Shown here: positions 47,633-56,274 of the stretch, piece by piece
Layout: each line of letters begins with the position of its first letter
Position numbering within the stretch: the stretch's first letter is position 1
NCBI GenBank assembly: GCA_905178155.1
Contig: CAJINV010000004.1
Coordinates: forward strand, 9,462,625-9,526,624
Source: Amoebophrya sp. A120
Lineage: Eukaryota > Sar > Dinophyceae > Syndiniales > Amoebophryaceae
Direction of reading: 5' to 3'
Length of the DNA stretch: 64,000 nucleotides
The notes under the pieces: model-generated
Databases searched by the model: none
What the model saw: only the letters and a program-made list of their open reading frames with translations
Told to the model about the DNA's origin: nothing
Program-made: the position numbers and the translations under genes

Positions 47633-47874
47633 ATGATTTCCAGTGAAAAGCAGCATGTTGGGACGAGTGGCGCTGTTACGAAGTTCAGCATGACGAAAGA
47701 GTACCAGAAGAAAATCGCTTATTTATTAAACAAGGTCAAGTAAGTATATCTATATGATGAGTAGTACTTCAACTTCTTGGTCATGCAGGAAAGCAGGTGC
47801 TTTCTTTTGAATATGAAACCCCCTGGAACTGGATGTGGTGCCTCTGCAAGTCCAAGTTTCAAGAAAAAGTCTAG
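47633..47874 (+). CDS. Possible 59-residue protein, two exons
   Basis: Weak call. Exon 1 47633-47734 (MISSEKQHVGTS..FSMTKEYQKKIAYLLNK) and exon 2 47797-47874 (VLSFEYETPWNWMWCLCKSKFQEKV, stop TAG). Donor AACAAG/GTCAAG, acceptor GAAAGCAG/GTGC; a stronger-looking donor, GTAAGT at 47740, would be out of phase. The exon 2 peptide is rich in Trp and aromatic residues and looks non-random. It may be part of a longer gene whose other exons I cannot see. Confidence 0.3.
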
Positions 47875-48694
47875 TACGGCCGTTGTATGCTTCTTCCTCC
47901 TCGCTTTTTTTGTTCGCATGTTGAGGGTCGTAAAAAGTTTCGTAGCAGACCGCGGCAGAAAGGTCACACAGTTGTGAGGCTATCGTCGTGCGCGGTGATT
48001 TTATTGCGAGCGTGGTGTGCTGTGGTGGAACATGGAACTGGACGACGTAATGGATGGTGCAACTGATGCTCTACCGCAAACGGGTGCGCATGCCATCCCC
48101 AGAAGTGTGGAAGATGATCTCCAGAAGTGTGGGAGTAGAGGTTCCCTAAAGATGAAAAAATACTTGTTACTAGCTATGTTATTGTGTGATATTTGAGGGC
48201 GGTCGCGGTGGCGGTCTTGGAGATGAATTTCCCCCCTGTGCTGTCACGAGAAAGAACGCCACCTGAGAGATCTATTCCTTCTGCAGAAAGAAGGCAGGAA
48301 CAAGTATAACTAGTAGACTACTAGTTGGCAAAACAATTGAGAGTCCCGCATCTGGTCGTTGTGGTATAAACATAAAGCACTGACTATCAACACTTATTAC
48401 CATTATCGCAGCACTTCAGGCCAGGGAACAAGAAGCGTGCACAGTCTCGTCGTTTTGAGGAACAAGAAGATATCACCAGCAGCCCGGCAACCTCTCCGTT
48501 AGTCGGCATCTTCAGCCGAGTTTGTCTACTTAGTGTGTGCTCGTGTTATTTATTGCGACGCACGGGGGCAGGACGAAGAACCTCGTCATGACCATTTGGC
48601 ACCACGATGTTGCAACCTCAACGGACGGCGCAAGAACCGTAATCAGCACAGAAACAAAACTCGTGAGCTACTACCTTTCAGTTCGGGATTCGTG
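47875..48694. other. Intergenic region
   Basis: About 820 bp with no supported gene. The open frame preceding the next gene (from about 48533) lacks an ATG until 48695. Confidence 0.45.
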
Positions 48695-51600
48695 ATGGGA
48701 GGTGGTGGAGCTCCAGCTCCTGCGCCTTCATCTTCACCTTCCACGAATGAACAGGATGTACTAGTCGTGCCACGACCTGCGCCTGCACCTGGCGCAGAGT
48801 TCGCCGAGAAGCACGAACGCATGCAGGTCCTGGTGGTGGAGGAAACACACGCAAAGGAGCACACGAGAGCGCGCGCGACCGACGTGTGCGAGGAACAAGT
48901 AGAACATCAAGTATCACTATCATCTGCTGTCGCGAGCGACGTTGAGGTCTCGGTGGACGACGTTTTGCGCAAGCGACGCCAGGAGCAAGGGCGATGCTCT
49001 CCCTCCTCCGAGCGCTTCGGATTCCGCTCTGTGTTGAGACACAGCTTATGGGATTCTCCAATGCCGCATTGTGTCTGCTGTTTACTATACATAATTTTGT
49101 CATGCAAGGCTAGCATGCATGAGCACGTTTTGCATACAAATTGAAATTTGTAATGGATCTCCATACTGTTTTTAAGTGTGTCGAGAACTTGCCATCTTTG
49201 GAAGCAGCTTGATAGTGTTGGAAATTTGTTTGAAGAGCAAAAAAAATTTTGCATGACAAACTCATGTAACTATAGCTAGCAATTGCAATGTAATGTTTGA
49301 GACCTCCATACCGCTTTCACAAAACGTTTACCGTCGTCGCCAATTTCTCCAACTCCGTTGATATGCCTTGAAAATTAACCATATCATCCAATTTGTCATA
49401 CAAAACATGGATTGAAGTCGCCTTTCGTCATGCAAAAAGTGGATGGTTAATTTTGATTTTCAGTGCATAGCACAATGCACGTTTCTCCAGAATTGGGCTC
49501 CCACCGTGTTCTTCCCACTTGTCGCCGCTATGATTTGGACCATAATACGGGGGTTAGGGCCGAGAGTGCTCTTTTTCCTCAGTGGATCGTCTGCGGGGCG
49601 GACGTGCGCTCTCACGCCGGCGGCTTTTGATGGTGTCGTGCATTTGCAGACGCAAGGAGAAGTCGAGGCGAATTATGAAGCAGCTGGTGCCATGTTGGAG
49701 GCCATTGGTCCACCGCAGCTCCAGCTTCAAGCAGAAGTAGCGAAAAATATTACTGCAGCAACATCTTCTTCTGGCTCTCCTGGCACAACAGCTGCGTCCT
49801 TTTCGGTGTTTAGCGAGTGTCGCCAGTACAATTGGACGACCACGTCCACGATCACGAACAGCTCATCAACCCAGGTCGTTCAGTTCTTGTGTGGAGCCAG
49901 TTCTATTCCGTCTTTCGGTCAGATTCTTCTCCCGCCACCCCTGTTTTCCGCCTTCTGGGATATTGGAATTGTGTACGGCTTCCACTTGCATTTGCACATG
50001 TTGGGCGCCCGCATCACACACGCTCTTCCGCCCACGGGGGTGCCCGCCGTTTTGTTTTACGGGAGCTCCCTTGTCCTGTGCACGCTCGTCTCGGTCGCGC
50101 TTGGTTTCGCAGATTATGAACTCGTCCTTTCGGGGTGGACGCGGACTTCTGCGATGATCGGATCCGTCGTACTCTTCCTCTCGACCTTTGTTTACGCTGC
50201 GGTCATCGCGTTGCTCAACATCCACAAACGCGAAAGTGATCTGAAAACGACAAGCAAGAGAACGACCACTACACCAAAAGTAAAGATGGAGGCGCTGGTA
50301 CAAATACAATCTGCTATACCTGTATCACCAAGTAAAAATCAGGAAGAACAAGAAGAAGAAGCAAATGAGCAGCGGGTCGTAGGAAAAAATAAAGCGATAT
50401 TCATAGCGTCGACTACGGAACAAGCCGGAGCCCACTCCGACGAAAGAAACAACAGCTATCCGGTTCCGGAGGTTGTTGTCCCGCAAGGCGCGCACAAAAT
50501 AACAGGGTTTGCGAATGCCTTTATCGGCTCACACGGTACCGATAAAACACAAACTGGCAGTGGTGATACAATCGCGAATACAACGGACTCACACAGTTTC
50601 GAAAAGTTTGCGGGGACGAACAATCAAACGGTGAGAAGCGAAGAGGGCGACGCAGGAGTTGTAGTCGCGAGCAAGAATTGTTCTCATTTAGATGTAGAGA
50701 CATCGAAGAACGAGGACACAAAAACGCAAATAAGCGACAAAGAAATGAAGAGCAAGCCGAAACGACGCAACATGTTCGTGACGCCGGCGTTGCGGGGTCT
50801 TTCCGTGTTTGTCATGACTGGTGGACTGACGTTGTGCTTCGGTTCGGTCTTTTTCTTGACGAATTCCATCCTCGTCGAGTTTGTGCTGGATCCGCTTGCG
50901 GCAAATACGGCCATCGCCCTGCCAGTTCGATTGGCGATCGAGCTTGCCATCTCCCTCCTGGTGTTTCTCATCTGGGTCCCCTTGGCGGCGCACTACTGGG
51001 GGAAATCCGTCGCGATTGCGATCTTTGTACCGCTGCCCTACTGGATTTCCGCCGAGGTCTACGAGGAGAGTCAGCAGCCGGGTAGTCATTTTGCCGGCGA
51101 GGGTGATGATGCAAAGCGGGAACGCGAAAAGCAGCGCAAACGCCGCATGAGGGAAACCTTCGAACATATTCCTTGAAAATCAACCATACCCATCCAATTT
51201 GTCACGTAAAACATGAAGGAAGTTCTGTGTTTGTCATGCAGATGCAAAGAAAGAATGGGGATGGTCAATTTTCAGGGAATAGAACAGATTAAGATCGTCT
51301 ACTTCTTTTCGACAGACTTGATTCGCATCACGCTCGGACGGGGTATTTTGATGCGGTACAGTGGGTATTCGGTTTTGCTACTCCTTCTCACCGACTTCGT
51401 CTACCACATGTGGCACTTTGGATTTCGCCAGCGCGAGTCTCTGCTGCTTTTCAGTGTGGTCGCCGCAGCAAAAAATCGCAACGTCCGGCGAATGCAGTCG
51501 ACGCGTTTTCCCGTCTGGTTTCGTGTGATCGACCTGTGGACGCAGTTTCGCAACCGCGCCCCACTCTGGTTCACGATAGGCTGGCATGAGACCTGGGATT

Positions 51601-54600
51601 TCGCGGAAATGCTTAGTATTCGGGAGACCGGGGAAGGGTTGAAGAAAACAACTGACGTATCATATGTAAAAACGTCCCCACACCAGAGTCAAGTTGGGAA
51701 CCTAGGAAGACAAATCCACAAGTTTTGGGAGCCACGCATAAGAAGTTGCAGTCCGTAGTGTAGTGCATGTAAGCAAGGACCACCGCATCACAAATCCATC
51801 TGCTTATCCTGTTTACAGCATTACAAATTCTAGAACTCGATTGGAAATGCCACTCATGGAGATGCGCATCACAAATCTTCCTGTAATCGCAAATCTGCAT
51901 GATAACTATGGGGTGGGAATGGTTTTACTCAGGATATGACGACGATGCGCGGGTCCGGAAGGAAAGAACCGCGAAGACGTACAAGGATCTGACTATATCC
52001 TGTGCAAAAGTATCGTACTCGTAGTAATTGCAATCATGCAATACAAATCTCCCTCTTAAGACAAATCAGCATTACAAATTTCATTTTTCATGCTGAGGAA
52101 ATTTGTAATGCATTTATACCACTGCGATACTTTTGCAATTCATAGACGATGTCTTTCAGCAACGTGCAGGTGATTCTGAAGCGCGTTCCAAACCATGTCT
52201 GGGACGAGATGTTTCCCGATGATCTTTCCATCGGACAGATTACTTCTACCGTCGCCTGCTATCCTAGGGAAAATTTTCACCAGCACGAACTAACATCCTC
52301 TTCTTCAGTTTGTAAATGCAATAGAATCACAATCAGAACCACCAGTGGTTTTACGCGTGCTTATGATGTAATGCTAATGTTAATGTTGTCGTTCTGCATT
52401 ATTACGCATTGATTGAGGTGACGGTGAAGATTTTGTTCAGGATACCAGGGGAAGGAGAAGTACTGAAGAAACTGATCGATCGTCGCGAAGGTCCCACTCT
52501 TCGGGCGCAAGTTTGACGGCCGGAACGCGCAGATCAAACTCGGCGGCGAAGTTGACGAAAACAGGGAGTGACAAGTGGAACGCGAAGGCGGGTCGCGGAG
52601 GTCGACACCATGAAAACTCGCGAAATAAAAAAACACCTGGAGGTGTTGCGCAGATCATAGATGCTGACCTGCGTGCAACGGTCGATCAAAAGCAGGACAT
52701 GTTCCGAGAGACCGTCGATACGCGCGCAACAATGGATTCGCAGTGCGAAATTGTCGATGTGCACGACGAGACCACGCGAGATCGGTTCTCATCGAGGATG
52801 TCGGAGAACAATACGCTCTTGCACTCGCCGGCACGAGTATCAACTGCTCCTTCGGCCGTCTTCTCGTCAACATCTCTGTCACTCACGGAACATCAGAGAA
52901 CGGAGGTTGTTCCCGCTACCGGCAGTGACGCAGCTGCTGCGCAGCTCCGTGGACGGTCGTGCTCCGGAGCAAGTGCGGCGACGGGCTCCAGCAAGCGGTT
53001 ACGGCTTGGACGGTAGTTAGAAATCCCGGCCGCGGATATTGTGCGGATATTATGACTCAAATGGAAAACGTGCGACAGCTTTTCTCTCGTCGCGGCCTGT
53101 GAGTCGAAGTGTTGACGGTGGCAGTAGCTCACCGTCCGAAGATGGTGGTGATCAGTGCGTCAGCTCAGCGAAGCTCCGTGATTGCGTGCAGGAGGAGGTC
53201 GCTCGTAGGTATTTATATTGGAAAATCGGCACGCCGCTATGCGTGTTTGTTTGGTTTCTGCATGGCATGCATTTTGCTACATTTTCGTGATAGTGATGAC
53301 ATGCCTTGAACCAAAAGGCAGAAGGCTTGGCAGGAGCCACGCCACGCAGCGTAGAGGAAGCTACCGCAAAATACATCGAGACGGAAATAGCCAGGCCGCG
53401 GCTGAATGACATCCAGAACGCCTCAGGGTTTAGGTCGGTGCAAGCCCTCCTTCGGCGAAAGAGCCCAAAAGCGCGGGTACTTTTTTGCACGTCAGTAGTG
53501 GGAGCGTATGCTTTCCCTTTTTTTGTAATGCGCCAGACTGCTTGATGATGCCACGTAGATGAAGGGCCCATAAGCATCATGAGCTGACAGAAGCAGTGCA
53601 GCTGGGATTTATCCTTTCTTGCCAAACACCTCGCAGGTCGCCATTGCGCTCGAGCTTGCAGATATCCACTACACCAGAATGATGACGATCAAATTGGCGG
53701 AAAGTGCGCACAAAACGGTGCAAATATGAATTGCAGATACGTCTCTGCCTGGGTGTGGAAATGCAAATATGCGTCGCAAATATGCATTGCAAGTATGCAC
53801 TTTAAATATGCATTGCAAACATGTCTTGCAAATATGCATTGCAAATATGCATTGCAAATATGCCTTGCGAATATGCATTGCAAATATGCATTGCAGATAT
53901 GCAATGTGCTCCGGAGCAAGTGCGGCGACGGGCTCCAGCAAGCGGAGCAGGATTTCCGTGCTCTCATCTACCCCAAATGTTCTCCGGCTCAGCGGTCCCC
54001 ACACATCTACTAGCAGGCCTCCAAGGGCGAAAAGCGCAGACACGTGGGCGCGACGAGCAGGAGCACCTGCGCCAGCAACGGAGCAGACAGCGCGCATCCT
54101 TCCTGAGCACAACGAAGGTGGTGATGCGACTGAAGACGCACGCATGAGGCGTGGTCAAAACAGTGCGCCGGCCGGCTCGGTGGGTCATAGTGCTTCTTTC
54201 TGGAGGTGGAAGCGGCAAAGAAGCGTCGCCCGTCAATTGTCTTCCACCGATGTGCTCCCAGGTAACCCAATCCCGACATCCCGTCTGCCTTCCACATCTT
54301 CTCTGCAGCGCCCGTCGGTTCGCAGTGTTACGAGTCGGCTCAGTTCAGTAGTCCGTGGCGCATCCTCCTTCCGCAGGACCGTGCTTCTGCCCGCGGAGCA
54401 GCACGTGGAGGACGTCTCCGCGTGTGTATTAGCGCACGAGTACGTATATCACACAGAAAAAAGCTAGCAGTGCAAAAGCAAAAAATACATGAAACACCAT
54501 GGTGGCTGCATCGATGAAGATGAGCAACGTTTTTGCATAGCCTATTAGCAATATGCTATGGGCGGCCTCTTCAGGAGACCAGGGACAGACAGTGACAGAT

Positions 54601-55541
54601 ACTTCATATGAGCCCCCCCCGCTAGTTTTTTCTCTACTGGGATAACGTGGACATTTTTCAGGACTTCGTCTGGTTTTACCGCGATACGCTCTTCACGCGC
54701 TACCAGGTGCGCGCCATGGTTCGCATCTTCACTTCCCTGGCCTGGATCTTCATTCCTGCAGTCGCTTTCTTGACCGACATCCGCCACTATCCCGGCTTCT
54801 CTACGGATTTGGTCACTAACGTCGTGTACCCAGTTTCATTTTTCTGCTACGACTATCCTGTGCAAAAGTATCCCACTCGTATTGCAGTCATGCATTACAA
54901 ATCTTTTTCTCAAGAAGGTGAATCAGCAATACAAATTGTATTTCTTTTTCTCATGCTGAGTAATGCATTTATACGCGTGCGATATTTTTGCAATTCATAA
55001 CGACTGCTCCGAGTGGATTACCCTGACTTTTTTTTTCTTTTTCGCCGACGCGGAAGCGAAGCACCGGTTTATATCAAATGCAAAAATGTCTGGGTCTGGA
55101 AGGTTGGAACTTGTGATGCTAACTTTGGACTCTAAAAAAATCTGTATTGCATGACCAGCAAGAGGAGTCTAGTTTGTGCTACGCGGGGAGGGCGTTTGTC
55201 ATGCGGAGTAGGTATCAGGAAGCCCTCTAAAGATATGTGATGCTAGGCCGTGCATTGCAGACATCCTGGTCCATGCAAAACATGCGTGACAAATCTCAGA
55301 ATCTTCCAGACCCAGAAAGTTTTGCATTTGATGGTTTACGTCGCTCTTCAACTCAGCCTTTAAGCAGAAAACCAGCGACCTGCGGCTGGTGTGCATGCTG
55401 CTGGCCGTTTTCTTTGCCGTGCTGTGCTTCGGCACCCGCTGGAACCCGAGGAATCTGCGATTGCTTCGGGCGGATACGGGGATTGCAGATTTATCTTGGG
55501 CAGACGTGCAAAATGTCTGCGCCGAGGCATGGGCGAGGTAA
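48695..55541 (+). CDS. Multi-pass membrane protein of about 1,432 residues, interrupted by seven introners and one large insertion
   Basis: Proposed exons: 48695-49046, 49316-49361, 49475-51166, 51287-51657, 51942-51995, 52150-52356, 52418-52998, 53946-54443, 54626-54853, 55005-55071, 55339-55541 (4,299 nt). The N-terminus is a Pro/Ala- and Glu-rich soluble part. Hydrophobic segments follow: FFPLVAAMIWTIIRGLG, a cluster between about 50020 and 50215 (VPAVLFYGSSLVLCTLVSVAL; SAMIGSVVLFLSTFVYAAVI), a pair after a 180-residue polar loop (VFVMTGGLTLCFGSVFFL; ELAISLLVFLIWVPLA), YSVLLLLLTDFVYHMW, then near the C-terminus IFTSLAWIFIPAVAFLTD, WITLTFFFFF and LVCMLLAVFFAVLCFG. No family recognised. The 52356/52418 border (61-bp intron) is the weakest join, and the 52998/53946 join rests on a 40-bp direct repeat, so two adjacent genes cannot be excluded. 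Confidence 0.65.
49047..49310. mobile_element. Introner element, family D (D4, divergent)
   Basis: 264 bp. Left TATGGGATTCTCCAATGCCG, right TGTTTGAGACCTCCATA. Duplication CAGCT/CCGCT (4 of 5). More diverged arms than D1-D3. Excision joins VLRHS to FHKTFTVVANF in frame. Confidence 0.82.
49362..49469. mobile_element. Introner element, family J (J1)
   Basis: 108 bp. Left TATGCCTTGAAAATTAACCA, right TTTTGATTTTCAGTGCATA. The flanks GTTGA/GCACA match poorly (2 of 5), unlike J2. The frame NSVE to CTFLQNWAP is nonetheless kept. It lies 46 nt after D4. Confidence 0.78.
51167..51281. mobile_element. Introner element, family J (J2)
   Basis: 115 bp. Left TATTCCTTGAAAATCAACCA, right GGTCAATTTTCAGGGAATA. 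Exact duplication GAACA. Excision joins RETFE to QIKIVYFFSTD in frame. Confidence 0.92.
51658..51936. mobile_element. Introner element, family I (I3)
   Basis: 279 bp. Left TATCATATGTAAAAACGTCC, right ATGGTTTTACTCAGGATA. Exact duplication TGACG. Excision joins LKKTT to DDARVRKERTA in frame. Confidence 0.92.
51996..52144. mobile_element. Introner element, family C (C8)
   Basis: 149 bp. Left TATCCTGTGCAAAAGTATCG, right GCGATACTTTTGCAATTCATA. Duplication GACTA/GACGA (4 of 5). It lies 54 nt after I3. Excision joins TYKDLT to MSFSNVQVILK in frame. Confidence 0.92.
52357..52417 (+). other. Tentative 61-bp GT-AG intron
   Basis: Donor TTACGC/GTGCTT, acceptor CATTGATTGAG/GTGAC. It joins TSGFT to RDGEDFVQDTR in frame and is bypassed only if another acceptor such as TTGTTCAG (52440) is used. 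The choice is by phase alone. Confidence 0.4.
52959..52998. repeat. 40-bp direct repeat, left copy
   Basis: Starts GTGCTCCGGAGCAAGTGCGG and ends CCAGCAAGCGG. It is identical over 40 bases to 53906-53945 and lies in the same coding phase (CSGASAATGSSKR). The two copies bracket the 907-bp insertion. Confidence 0.95.
52999..53905. mobile_element. 907-bp insertion bounded by 40-bp direct repeats
   Basis: Removing it with one 40-bp copy (947 bp) joins two long in-phase coding stretches, ..CSGASAATGSSKR and SRISVLSSTPNVL... Left as is, the upstream frame stops at 53016. No TAT..ATA inverted repeat pair is visible. Its right part is the ATGCATTGCAAAT array and begins with a degraded family A end (GAATTGCAGATACG...CTGGGTGTGG). 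A 75-codon frame (53306-53545) inside has no recognised motif. Confidence 0.6.
53755..53905. repeat. Tandem array of a 12-13-bp unit derived from a family A introner end
   Basis: About eleven imperfect copies of TATGCATTGCAAA. The same word begins introners A3 and A4 (TATGCATTGCAAATATGTCT). The array is preceded at 53725-53757 by a damaged copy of the CTGGGTCTGGAA repeat. Confidence 0.85.
53906..53945. repeat. 40-bp direct repeat, right copy
   Basis: Identical to 52959-52998; continues into coding sequence SRISVLSSTPNV. Confidence 0.95.
54444..54625 (+). other. GT-AG intron in the multi-pass membrane protein gene
   Basis: 182 bp. Donor GAGTAC/GTATAT, acceptor CCCGCTAG/TTTTT. Joins VLAHEY to FFLYWDNVDIF in frame. 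Confidence 0.6.
54854..54999. mobile_element. Introner element, family C (C9)
   Basis: 146 bp. Left TATCCTGTGCAAAAGTATCC, right CGATATTTTTGCAATTCATA. Exact duplication ACGAC. Excision joins SFFCYD to CSEWITLTFFF in frame. Confidence 0.93.
55072..55333. mobile_element. Introner element, family A (A10)
   Basis: 262 bp. Left TATCAAATGCAAAAATGTCT, right AAAGTTTTGCATTTGATG, the only copy ending in ATG instead of ATA. Exact duplication GTTTA. Excision joins EAKHRF to TSLFNSAFKQK in frame. Confidence 0.92.
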
Positions 55542-56274
55542 GTAAGTAGAACAATGAGGGGACACGCCTTTGGGTTCGGATCGAGTTCATCTTGTAGTTG
55601 AATTGAATTCTATAAATTAGTATTTTTTTCAATGGAGTACTTTTGGCGCACCGCATACAAAAATACTGAGTCTTTTACTGCAGCTCTTATTTGCCTGTAC
55701 GTCGACTAAAGCTGTAAAAGCAGAGGCCTTGGCGAGAAAAGGGAAAGCAAATAGCAAAACCAATATAGAAAAGCTCCTACATCAAAAGATATAAAAGATG
55801 TCGGAAGCATAGAAGACACCATCGCTACTGCAGTGCAGTTGTGTTGGATAAAAATATCTGTCACGTAGAACAATTTGAATTTGGGGCGTGATGGCTTCGA
55901 CCGTATCGGCGAGGAGTATAAACTAATTGTGATTTCATCAAGAGCGCACATGATAAAAGCAACTCTGATTCCATTTTTTTGCGTTTGGATACACTGTCGC
56001 TTGAGAGGACGGAAATGCAGGCGAAATGTGATGGAGTCCGACAGAACAAAAGAGAACGGCGGCAGGAGAGATCACAAACGCCGAGCTTGTGGACGCAATG
56101 AGCCACCTTGTTACGCATAATTGAACTTCTTCGAGCTTTGCAAAATAATACGAGTACTAGATTGATGTTTTTTATACGTACGTCACACCCGAGCGTCGTC
56201 GCCGTAAGTGTAGTGACATTGTAGCAGGTTTTTATCTCAAGCACCGAATTCTGGATCTGGAAAAATCCAAAGAA
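55542..56274. other. Intergenic region
   Basis: About 730 bp. The stop codon of the preceding gene is followed at once by GTAAGTAAG, so a donor reading GAG/GTAAGT is also possible there; I see no convincing further exon. No other feature. Confidence 0.4.

Noticed and set aside
53306-53545. Frame of about 80 codons inside the 907-bp insertion
   Set aside because: It has a plausible helical look but no motif, and the surrounding DNA behaves as intron or insert; not enough to call a gene.
53755-53905. CRISPR-like array
   Set aside because: Units are contiguous 12-13-bp repeats without spacers, in a eukaryotic gene; it is a minisatellite.
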